5,189 nucleotides of DNA from a bacterium (lineage in GTDB: Bacteria; CSSED10-310; JAJRTK01): positions 1-5,189 of the forward strand of contig JAJRTK010000223.1 in the NCBI GenBank assembly GCA_024278345.1, written 5' to 3'. The notes beneath the pieces were generated by a model, which ran no database searches, was not told the origin of the DNA, and worked only from the letters and a program-made list of their open reading frames with translations. The translations under genes and the position numbers were made by a program. Shown here in pieces: positions 1-5,189 of the stretch (position 1 is its first letter; the number at the start of each line of letters is the position of its first letter).

Positions 1-60
1 TACGATCCACAATGCCGTAGGGGCGACGTAAAAATCACCCGCCGGTGACGGTCAACCGGG
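1..60. mobile_element. Possible IS21-type terminal sequence, partial
   Basis: The motif GACGTAAAAATCACC at 25-39, followed by a CCGGT/ACCGG inverted repeat (42-46 and 55-59) that encloses the odd palindrome TGACGGTCA (46-54), resembles multi-repeat ends I remember from IS21-family elements. No istA or istB gene lies in the window, so any element would extend off the left edge or be a remnant. This is recall-based pattern matching, with no boundary or target duplication visible. It could equally be ordinary intergenic DNA. Confidence 0.25.
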
Positions 61-121
61 GCAGGGCCGCACAGCTCCCATACAGATAGGTGGATCAAAC
101 GATGAACAAGGCCAGCATTTG

Positions 122-166
122 CTTCCGCCTCGGAAGAGGTTTCAGGCTTCCAAGCTTCTTGCCTGA
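122..166. repeat. Two adjacent hairpins
   Basis: The first has perfect 6-bp arms CTTCCG (122-127) and CGGAAG (131-136) around a 3-base loop. The second has perfect 6-bp arms TCAGGC (142-147) and GCCTGA (161-166) around a 13-base loop containing AAGCTT. Neither is followed by a clear T-run on either strand, so neither looks like a standard terminator. Function is unknown, and short arms like these can arise by chance. Confidence 0.35.
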
Positions 167-274
167 TATCATGGGCTCTGTCCCGCCTTAACGAGCTTGA
201 TCCCGGCGACCACACGCCGGAAGATGAAAGGCAGGACGCCGAAGCCTCGGGTGTTTTAGCCCCCCAATCTTTTC

Positions 275-300
275 GCATGGAGGCCTTCCGGTCTCCATGC
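275..300. repeat. Tight 11-bp stem with 4-base loop
   Basis: Arm 275-285 (GCATGGAGGCC) pairs with arm 290-300 (GGTCTCCATGC) around the loop TTCC. The outer 8 bp are perfect. Position nine is a G-U wobble if the plus strand is transcribed, and an A-C mismatch if the minus strand is. On the minus strand the loop reads GGAA, a GNRA tetraloop, and the stem is followed by GAAAAG, not a T-run. It is the best short hairpin in this flank. It could be an RNA stability element or part of a small RNA, but nothing here proves transcription. Confidence 0.45.
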
Positions 301-373
301 CGGCGTGTACTTTCACGGCAAGACGGATGTCTGCTTTGCGTCTACTTTCATGGTACGTGGATACCCGCTGAAA

Positions 374-577
374 CATCCCCTCATTTCCAGGCGGAAAGAG
401 GGTGTGGGGGCTCGTTGACCGGTTGAAGGGCGATGAGAGGGGAGGGGCGGCGGACGGAGGGGAACCCGCGCCGAAGGTGTGGGTCATGCCGACCCGACCG
501 GCCCCCAACCAGCGGAAAAAAGCAGGCGTCGGACTCTTTGACCTGGATGCGTCCCACAAGCAAAAAATGAGGGGATG
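374..577. repeat. Perfect 13-bp inverted repeat pair bounding 204 bases
   Basis: CATCCCCTCATTT at 374-386 is exactly complementary to AAATGAGGGGATG at 565-577. A 13-bp match in a stretch this short is unlikely by chance. The interval encodes nothing recognisable, so a small non-autonomous element with terminal inverted repeats is conceivable. However, I see no target-site duplication in the bases immediately outside the arms (GAAA on the left, GCTC on the right). Confidence 0.35.
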
Positions 578-633
578 GCTCAGGGATAGCCGGGGCCGCA
601 CCCGACCGGAACTCAACCAGAAGAAAAGAGAGT
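484..633 (-). repeat. Diverged direct repeat family, two clear copies and one degenerate
   Basis: Positions 492-522 and 600-630 align without gaps at a 108-base offset, 24 of 31 bases identical, sharing ACCCGACCGG, CAACCAG and GAAAA blocks. A shorter, more diverged copy lies between them at about 548-572. A fragment at 387-401 (CCAG-GCGGAAAGAGG) may be a fourth. Read on the minus strand, each unit is a T-rich run followed by CTGGTTG or similar and, in the two full copies, CCGGTCGGGT. This is the direction in which the kinase transcript would run. They may be decayed copies of a dispersed repeat. No coding role is evident. Confidence 0.45.
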
Positions 634-653
634 GGTCTTCGGGTTTGGCACTC
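620..653 (-). terminator. Weak terminator-like stem after the kinase gene
   Basis: In minus-strand reading, GAGTG (653-649) pairs with CACTC (634-630) across a 14-base loop and is followed directly by TCTTTTCTTC (629-620). It starts about 55 bases after the kinase stop codon. The stem is only 5 bp with a large loop, so it would be a poor intrinsic terminator. It overlaps one copy of the diverged repeats. The placement and the T-rich tail are the only reasons to list it. Confidence 0.22.
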
Positions 654-708
654 CCAAGGCGCCCCGGATTCATGGAGTCCAATGGAAACTCCCGTTCCGG
701 CAAGAGGT

Positions 709-3393
709 CTAGTGGGAGTTCTCCTTCCAGGTGGCCTCGATGCTTTGGAGAATCCGTTGAAACTTCGGATCGCCATGGATGGCCTCGAAGAGCGGATCTC
801 TCCGCAGATTCCGGTAATCCTCGAACCCTCCGTCCGCGGCTTCTTCCAAAAGCTCTAGCGCCTTGGCCTTATTCCCCTGGACCGCCGCGGCCCGAGCAAG
901 GCCAACCACCGCATCGAGGCGGCTCTCATCTGTTCTTAGTTTCTGCCTGCAAACCGCCTCCGCATCCTCTACTACGGCGGCGGCTTGCTGATCCCGGTTG
1001 GCCAATTGCAGGAGCTTTGCCCTTCGGAGCTCGATTTCAGCACGCTTCAACGAGCCGGAAGGAAGCTTCTTGGCGGCATTGGCGTAGAGCTGCTCCGCTT
1101 TTTCCGGCTGCTCCATTTGAATGTAAGCTCTTGCCAACAAGTTCAATAACCCAAGATGAACCGGCTCCACCTCAAGAATCTTGAGGCCATGATCCAACGC
1201 CGCCTCTGGCTGGCGTTTTTCCAGGTAACCCAAAATCCCCCGAAGCTGCCTTCCGATGAACTGGCGCTGGAGCTTGTCAGTCTTCCGGTACCAATCTCCG
1301 CCAGCCCCAACCCAATGCTTGTCCCTCTTTCCCTTGGCGCCGAGAGGCGCCGGAGCCTGCGGCTTTGGAAGCTCTCGCCGTGGGGCCGGCACCGCGGCCA
1401 AACCACGGGATAGCAAGAAGCTCGAGTCTTCCTCTTCCCTGTCCAATCCAAAGGGTCGGCCCAGGCCGGCGACATTTTCCCCCATCTCCCGGAGCGTATC
1501 TTCTCCCACGGTTCTCCATCCTTCCGGGACCATGGACTTTCCGGTCTGCCGCAGTACGATCAATGCGGGGAGTACGATGCGCAAGAGCTCTCTTCGGGCG
1601 CCGGGAGCGAGGTCGGCAAGTTTTCCGACGTCCGTGGGAGAAGCCAGATCCTTCAGGCCTGCCACGGGACTATTTTTCTCGCCGCCTGAATCCTCGTCAG
1701 CGTAGGCAGCTCCCAGCCGCTTCAGGAGATCCAGGGAGCTTGGATCGAGCTCCACCGCTTTCCTCAGGTGGGCCATGGCTTCTCGCGTCCTATCGATGGA
1801 AGCCTGGTACTGGGCCATTTTCAAATGTTCTTCGGCTCCGGCGGCGGAGGCAGCTTTCTTAGCAGCAACCCACTTGCCGTCTCTTCGCACGGCCTTTCTC
1901 TCCATTTTCCATGCCCGTACCTTTTCTCCCACGGCCCGGGCAATACGCCGGGCCAACTCTCCCTGAAGACTCAAGTCGGCACCGCCTAATCTCGAGCCTT
2001 TCGAGAGCTCCCGGACATAGCTTTCGCCCCAAAGTACGCGCTGGCTCCTAACCTCGATGAGGCGAGCGACAATCCGCGTCCGATCCTCCACCCGCCGCAC
2101 GCTGCCGTGGAGAGTCATGGCAACTCCCAACTCCCTAAAGCTCTTCCCCTTGGACTGCGCTTCCAGGCCCTCACCAGAGACGACATTCAGTTCGTTGATC
2201 TTGGAGAGCTCCATGATGAGATCTTCGGTCATTCCCCGCGCAAAAGTGGATTCGGCCCCTTTTTCCTCGCCGTCGCCAAGGCCCGAGAAGGGCAGCACCA
2301 CGACGGCGTTCTTCGGTACCACGGGCAACCCTTGCCGCTCCCGATAGAACCCCTCAAAGATCAAGAATACCGCGACAATGGCCGCGGCAATCCCCAACAC
2401 CCTGGAGAGCCTTTTCCTGGGCAGCTTTCTTCCTGAGGCCGTGGAGACTGCCGAGGTTGCCGTCGTGGGCAAATGAGGGGAGGGGGATGGGTCCCAGAGA
2501 GTCTTGAGCGCATCCTCGAGAGATTCGTAGCTGGGGGGGCGATCCAGCGGCTCCTTGGCTGTCATCCACAAGAGCAACCGCTCTAGCCGGGCCGGAATCT
2601 CAGGGCGACAATCACTCAAGGAGGGAAGCGGCTCACGCATGTGCTGCTCCAACACCTCGAAAGGCGTGGAGCCCTCGAAGGGACGACGCCCCGTCAACAT
2701 TTCGTAGAAGACGATGCCCAGGGAGTAGATGTCGGACCGGAAGTCCAATGTTCTCCCCCGAGCCTGCTCTGGCGAGCAATAGTGAGGCGTTCCCAGGACC
2801 GACCCCGGCTGGGTCAACGTCGTTTTGTCCCCCCACTCCAGGGTCTTGGCCAGGCCGAAGTCGGCCACCCGCACCCGGCCTCCAGGCGTCATCAGGATAT
2901 TCGAGGGCTTGATGTCCCGATGGACGATCCGCTTCGCCCAGGCAGCTTTCAAGGCTTCCACGGCCTGGTGGAGGATCTTCAGAGCTTCTGAGACAGCCAG
3001 CCGGCCATCACGGCGCAGTTTCTCGGCAAGGCTCTCCCCCTCCACATACTCCATGACCAAGTAGGGACGGCCTCCAGCCTCACCAAACGCGTAGATCCGA
3101 ACGATATTCGGGTGTTCCACCGTGGCCATGGTTCGGGCTTCCCGAAGGAAGCGCTCCGACGCATTACTGTCTCTGGAGGCTCGATCCAACACCAGCTTGA
3201 TGGCCACGCGCCGCCCAAGCCGCGTGTCCTCGGCCAAATAGACCGAACCCATGCCCCCGGCGCCAAGGAGCCTCAAAAAACGATACCCCTCAAGCTCGGG
3301 AAGCGGAGATTCGATCCCCGGGTCTTCTGAAAACCCCTCCACTGATGTCCTGGTCACGTCGGCGTCGGCGCCCTGAGAACCATCCTGATCCAT
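709..3393 (-). CDS. Transmembrane serine/threonine protein kinase with TolB-like and TPR regions
   Basis: This 894-residue Hanks-type kinase transfers phosphate from ATP to Ser/Thr of target proteins. The kinase domain spans about 37-300 and keeps every key element: glycine loop GAGGMG (44-49), VAIK lysine K66, helix-C glutamate E85, HRD at 158-160 with K162 and N165, DFG at 178-180, SPE at 207-209, D221 and R285. It is therefore expected to be active and of the RD type. A basic stretch (about 321-331) precedes one membrane span (about 332-349), which predicts a cytoplasmic kinase and an external C-terminal half. Residues 361-460 (VVVLPFSGL, RGMTEDLIMELSKI, LHGSVRR, ARLIEV, VLWGESY) match the TolB-N/FlgO-like domain also found in adenylate cyclases. 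TPR-like helices lie at about 521-566 and 716-860, separated by a Pro/Lys-rich linker. The end carries DPLFEAIHGDPKF, a motif usual in such kinases. GAGAGG lies 6 bases before the ATG and the stop is TAG. The substrate is unknown. The kinase call is very secure and the TolB call fairly so. Confidence 0.96.
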   Translation of the reverse strand: MDQDGSQGADADVTRTSVEGFSEDPGIESPLPELEGYRFLRLLGAGGMGSVYLAEDTRLGRRVAIKLVLDRASRDSNASERFLREARTMATVEHPNIVRIYAFGEAGGRPYLVMEYVEGESLAEKLRRDGRLAVSEALKILHQAVEALKAAWAKRIVHRDIKPSNILMTPGGRVRVADFGLAKTLEWGDKTTLTQPGSVLGTPHYCSPEQARGRTLDFRSDIYSLGIVFYEMLTGRRPFEGSTPFEVLEQHMREPLPSLSDCRPEIPARLERLLLWMTAKEPLDRPPSYESLEDALKTLWDPSPSPHLPTTATSAVSTASGRKLPRKRLSRVLGIAAAIVAVFLIFEGFYRERQGLPVVPKNAVVVLPFSGLGDGEEKGAESTFARGMTEDLIMELSKINELNVVSGEGLEAQSKGKSFRELGVAMTLHGSVRRVEDRTRIVARLIEVRSQRVLWGESYVRELSKGSRLGGADLSLQGELARRIARAVGEKVRAWKMERKAVRRDGKWVAAKKAASAAGAEEHLKMAQYQASIDRTREAMAHLRKAVELDPSSLDLLKRLGAAYADEDSGGEKNSPVAGLKDLASPTDVGKLADLAPGARRELLRIVLPALIVLRQTGKSMVPEGWRTVGEDTLREMGENVAGLGRPFGLDREEEDSSFLLSRGLAAVPAPRRELPKPQAPAPLGAKGKRDKHWVGAGGDWYRKTDKLQRQFIGRQLRGILGYLEKRQPEAALDHGLKILEVEPVHLGLLNLLARAYIQMEQPEKAEQLYANAAKKLPSGSLKRAEIELRRAKLLQLANRDQQAAAVVEDAEAVCRQKLRTDESRLDAVVGLARAAAVQGNKAKALELLEEAADGGFEDYRNLRRDPLFEAIHGDPKFQRILQSIEATWKENSH

Positions 3394-3453
3394 GGCTCGC
3401 CTCTCTCTTGGATCAACCTAGCACCTGAACCTCATTCCATGAAAGGTGAAGCA

Positions 3454-3469
3454 AGGGAAAAAGTTCCCT
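3454..3469 (-). promoter_or_regulatory. Perfect 6-bp hairpin or operator-like dyad upstream of the kinase
   Basis: AGGGAA (3454-3459) and TTCCCT (3464-3469) are perfect complements around a 4-base spacer, 61 bases before the kinase start codon. The dyad could form a leader hairpin if transcription starts upstream of it, or serve as a protein-binding site near the promoter. Nothing shows which, and a 6-bp dyad can occur by chance. Confidence 0.3.
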
Positions 3470-3580
3470 ACCGCGCCCATCGAATCCTCTGAACCTCTCG
3501 GGGCCGACGGACTTTTCTACGCGACCGCGGATTCATCCCCCAAGCGCCATTTCGGAGCGCCACGCAGGCCGGCAATCATA

Positions 3581-3610
3581 ACCATGAGAGACCTTACCAT
3601 GAGAGACCTT
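3581..3610. repeat. Perfect 15-bp tandem duplication
   Basis: ACCATGAGAGACCTT occurs twice head to tail (3581-3595 and 3596-3610) with no mismatch. The unit length is a multiple of three, so any frame running through it keeps its reading. In the minus-strand open frame it duplicates the pentapeptide KVSHG. Identical copies suggest a recent slippage event. No function is apparent. Confidence 0.75.
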
Positions 3611-3868
3611 GGTCATCGAGGCCACTTTGGCGGCTCTCGCCATCGCTGGGCACCGGTTATGGCCCGCGGCAAAGTTCTCCACTGCGCTCACGATCCGCTC
3701 CGATTCTGGACCTCGCCGGGGAGATCGCAAGAACCCGTTGCAATGAAAGGCAATGGGAGGAAACGGAGAAGAGGAAGCGCCCAGTGGACGATTCCGCCGT
3801 TCCCCCACCCCTCTTTGTACGGTGGGCCTCGCCTATGCTCGGCATCGCGCTCCGCTCGGCACCACGGT

Positions 3869-3895
3869 TTTGTCGGGTGATGACAGCCCGGCAAA
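3869..3895 (-). terminator. Stem just after the lipoprotein gene, possible terminator or mRNA end
   Basis: TTTGTCGGG (3869-3877) pairs with CCCGGCAAA (3887-3895) over 9 positions with a single imperfect pair and a 9-base loop. It begins 14 bases beyond the lipoprotein stop codon. In the minus-strand transcript the imperfect pair is C-A, and the bases after the stem are AACCG, not a T-run, so this is not a textbook intrinsic terminator. It may instead protect the 3' end of the message. The position fits better than the sequence does. Confidence 0.33.
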
Positions 3896-3909
3896 CAGCG
3901 CGGAACAAC

Positions 3910-4926
3910 TCACGCGGGCGGCACGGGCTTCTCCGTGGGCTGGACGGACTTCCCCACCCCATCCACGGGCTTCCCCACCACCGGTTCGAAGGGCATCTGC
4001 TGGGGCCGCGGGCCAAGATTCTTGGTCAACTCGGTCTCTGGGCCGTAGTGAACCGTCGTCACCATCAGGCCCAGGGTCCGGTTGTCGGAGCCTTGGCCCC
4101 GCTCTTTGGGGACGAAAGTCTGATCGACGGCGAGATCCACGATGGCCAGCGTCTCTTCCCCCAAATCTTTGGCCGAAAGGTGGAAGAGAGCTTCGAACCG
4201 CCCTTCCCGGTCGGTTCTGGCCTGGCCCAGAGGCTTTCCTTGGAGCCAGAGGCGAAGGGTCGTGGGTTTCTCGAAGATTCCTGGCAAGACCTTGCCTTTG
4301 AGGTAAAGGAGCTGATCCTGTTTCCGGTTGGCCAGAATGAGCTTAACCCTCTTGCCCATCCATCTCCAGGAAAGGCGCTGGGGGATATCGTATTCTTCGC
4401 CGTACCAGTCTTCGTAGCCGATGAGCTCTTCCGAAAGAGGCCGGATGAAGGTTTCGATCTTGCCCGTTTTGGCTAGGTATCGGGTTTCGCCTTCTTTCCA
4501 GGGCTTGCCCTGGAGGGCGTAGGGTTGATGGGGCTGGCTTGGGCAGTAGAGGCCCACAAGGGTGTTAAAAGGGATCGCCTTTTCGATGAGGGGAACGATG
4601 AGGAGCCGCGAAGAATGAAGACGGTCACCGGGTTTCCAGCTCTTGCTCACAGGCCGGAGGGGATGGTCGTCCTGGAACAGTTTCTTGCCCTTATCATTCA
4701 CAAAGTGGACAAGAATGGCGAGCTCGCAGCCGGGATCCTCGAAGGCCTGGCCAACCTGGATCGTGTAGTCCAGGGAAACGAGGCGGTCCGAGGTCAAGAC
4801 AGTCGGCAGGTTGATCTCGATCCGCGCGTCCAGGGGGATCGGTGGCGTCGACTGCGGTGCGTCGCCGCATCCCGCTGCCATCAGGCAGAGTGAAAACAGG
4901 ATGGATCGGAGGCTGGGGTTGCGCAT
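3910..4926 (-). CDS. Exported lipoprotein with two beta-rich domains
   Basis: This is a 338-residue secreted lipoprotein of unknown exact role. The N-terminus is a classical lipoprotein signal peptide: R2 and R7, a hydrophobic core (about 8-18), and lipobox AAGC with lipidated C20. The next residues, G21 and D22, do not give the Asp+2 retention signal, so outer-membrane placement is likely. Residues about 35-160 (VHFVNDKG, FQDDHP, WKPGDR, VGLYCPS) resemble an extracytoplasmic beta-sandwich I remember from membrane glycosyltransferase-type proteins. Residues about 170-297 (GYEDWYGEE, WRWMGKRVKLIL, FVPKERG, DNRTLGLMV) resemble a second domain often found in such proteins. The tail (about 303-338) is Pro-rich with GKPV, GKSV and EKPV repeats. 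The frame opens up to 5112, but the start at 4926 is chosen because it alone places the signal peptide at the N-terminus and has GGGAAG 5 bases upstream. The stop is TGA. Domain matches are from memory. The gene and its export are secure. Confidence 0.88.
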   Translation of the reverse strand: MRNPSLRSILFSLCLMAAGCGDAPQSTPPIPLDARIEINLPTVLTSDRLVSLDYTIQVGQAFEDPGCELAILVHFVNDKGKKLFQDDHPLRPVSKSWKPGDRLHSSRLLIVPLIEKAIPFNTLVGLYCPSQPHQPYALQGKPWKEGETRYLAKTGKIETFIRPLSEELIGYEDWYGEEYDIPQRLSWRWMGKRVKLILANRKQDQLLYLKGKVLPGIFEKPTTLRLWLQGKPLGQARTDREGRFEALFHLSAKDLGEETLAIVDLAVDQTFVPKERGQGSDNRTLGLMVTTVHYGPETELTKNLGPRPQQMPFEPVVGKPVDGVGKSVQPTEKPVPPA

Positions 4927-4931
4927 GAGTT

Positions 4932-4937
4932 CTTCCC
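4932..4937 (-). promoter_or_regulatory. Ribosome binding site fixing the lipoprotein start
   Basis: GGGAAG on the minus strand lies 5 bases before the ATG at 4926. It supports the internal start over the longer open frame from 5112, whose extra 62 residues are charged, lack any signal-like character and would bury the signal peptide. Confidence 0.7.
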
Positions 4938-5011
4938 GGTAAAACGATGGATAGAAAGACTTGCCTGCGGCAACGGGATCGGGTTGGCGGGTTTTCTTTT
5001 TGAAGCACTCA

Positions 5012-5040
5012 TTCCTAGCAACGGATGCTGGGTCGGTCAA
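5012..5040 (-). promoter_or_regulatory. Candidate sigma-70-type promoter for the lipoprotein gene
   Basis: In minus-strand reading, TTGACC (5040-5035, 5 of 6 to TTGACA) is separated by 17 bases from TAGGAA (5017-5012, 3 of 6 to TATAAT). This would give a leader of roughly 80 bases before the start codon. The -35 box and spacing are good and the -10 box is weak. It is the best match in this upstream region. Confidence 0.35.
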
Positions 5041-5117
5041 GACTTCGGTGGTGCTCCAGCCGGGACCTATCAAATCCCCGCGGTGTTGCTTTACACTCCG
5101 CGGCGCCGCCATGGTGG

Positions 5118-5136
5118 CACCGGCATCTTGCCGGTG
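5118..5136. repeat. Perfect 7-bp palindrome, REP-like
   Basis: CACCGGC (5118-5124) and GCCGGTG (5130-5136) are perfect complements around the loop ATCTT. The flanks are GC-rich, including the 10-bp palindrome GCGGCGCCGC at 5100-5109. The shape matches short dispersed palindromic repeats found between genes in many GC-rich genomes. Only one copy is in the window, so dispersion cannot be shown. It lies upstream of the candidate lipoprotein promoter. It could alternatively be the end of the transcript of a gene beyond the right edge. Confidence 0.5.
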
Positions 5137-5189
5137 GCGGGCCGGACGGGATTCACGGAATTGAACGGTGGGTTCCTTGCGTGCGTGGA

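Larger units (their letters stand above)
1..708. other. Gene-free, repeat-rich flank downstream of the kinase gene
   Basis: No reading frame here looks like a real protein. The longest ones (minus 188-703, minus 381-776, plus 402 onward) are rich in Pro, Arg, Ser and Gly, overlap one another on both strands and have no recognisable domain, as expected of open frames in GC-rich DNA. A 29-codon plus-strand frame at 102-191 does have an AGGTGG ribosome-site-like sequence 8 bases before its ATG, but no other support. The stretch instead holds the possible IS end, hairpins, an inverted repeat pair and diverged direct repeats listed separately. It is probably intergenic DNA containing decayed repeats. 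Confidence 0.6.
3394..3909. other. 516-base intergenic gap between lipoprotein and kinase genes
   Basis: No convincing gene is present. Frames on both strands (plus 3446-3880, minus 3533-3808, minus 3657-4016) overlap each other and show no domain. The minus 3533-3808 frame would start at a GTG with its purine-rich sequence directly abutting it, which is poor spacing. The gap holds the kinase leader with its ribosome site, a 6-bp hairpin, a 15-bp tandem duplication, a small TGGCG/CGCCA stem at 3628-3642, GCAATG repeated one helical turn apart (3740 and 3750), and a stem after the lipoprotein gene. I found no strong sigma-70 promoter for the kinase, although one is expected here. A small RNA cannot be excluded. 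Confidence 0.55.

Noticed and set aside
188-703. A 171-codon minus-strand open frame with repeated FFxWLxxGR-like segments
   Set aside because: The apparent peptide repeats come from the direct DNA repeats at 484-633. They appear equally in another frame, and the protein has no recognisable family or convincing ribosome site.
402-1184. A 260-codon plus-strand open frame
   Set aside because: It runs antisense through the 3' end of the kinase gene, is rich in Arg, Pro, Ser and Gly, and shows no domain. Long antisense frames are expected opposite GC-rich coding DNA.
1336-1351. GGCGCC-GAGA-GGCGCC perfect hairpin
   Set aside because: It lies within the kinase coding sequence in an Ala/Pro/Gly/Lys-rich linker, where GC-rich codons easily create such palindromes.
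3533-3808. A 91-codon minus-strand frame in the intergenic gap
   Set aside because: It would begin at GTG with the purine-rich sequence abutting it, it overlaps frames on both strands, and no family is recognisable. It is kept only as part of the gap description.
3784-4476. A 230-codon plus-strand open frame
   Set aside because: It is antisense to the lipoprotein gene, whose signal peptide, lipobox and ribosome site make it the real coding strand.
4927-5112. N-terminal extension of the lipoprotein frame to 5112
   Set aside because: The 62 extra residues have no signal character and would leave the signal peptide internal. The start at 4926 has a well-spaced ribosome site.
5115-5133. TGGCAC followed by TTGCC, resembling a sigma-54 promoter
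   Set aside because: The spacing between the GG and GC elements is 12 bases, not the required 10.

Overview
The window is GC-rich bacterial DNA with two well-supported protein genes, both on the minus strand. They are separated and flanked by long stretches without convincing genes. A lipoprotein signal peptide points to a Gram-negative-type envelope. A transmembrane Hanks-type kinase carrying a TolB-like domain and tetratricopeptide (TPR) repeats is a combination common in Acidobacteriota, Verrucomicrobiota, Planctomycetota and some Proteobacteria. I cannot place the organism more precisely from sequence alone. Verrucomicrobiota or Acidobacteriota is a guess.

Layout, left to right. Positions 1-708 hold no gene I can support. 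The first 60 bases resemble the terminal region of an IS21-type insertion sequence (weak, from memory). After that come several hairpins, including a tight 11-bp stem at 275-300, and a perfect 13-bp inverted repeat pair at 374-386 and 565-577. A family of diverged direct repeats lies at 484-633, and a weak terminator-like stem follows the kinase gene. Positions 709-3393 (minus) encode an 894-residue serine/threonine protein kinase. Its parts are a cytoplasmic kinase domain, one membrane span, a TolB/FlgO-like domain and a TPR C-terminus. Positions 3394-3909 are a 516-base gap with a hairpin in the kinase leader, a perfect 15-bp tandem duplication and a stem just after the upstream gene. Positions 3910-4926 (minus) encode a 338-residue lipoprotein. 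Its two beta-rich segments resemble extracytoplasmic domains I associate with membrane glycosyltransferase-type proteins. Positions 4927-5189 are its upstream region, with a candidate promoter and a strong short palindrome.

How the genes may work together: both products are envelope proteins read in the same direction. The kinase puts its catalytic domain in the cytoplasm and its TolB/TPR half outside the inner membrane, where an exported lipoprotein could in principle meet it. The 516-base gap and the stem after the lipoprotein gene argue against a tight operon, so a functional link is only a hypothesis. I see no defence system, CRISPR array, tRNA, rRNA or complete mobile element. The most unusual material is the repeat-rich 3' flank of the kinase gene.
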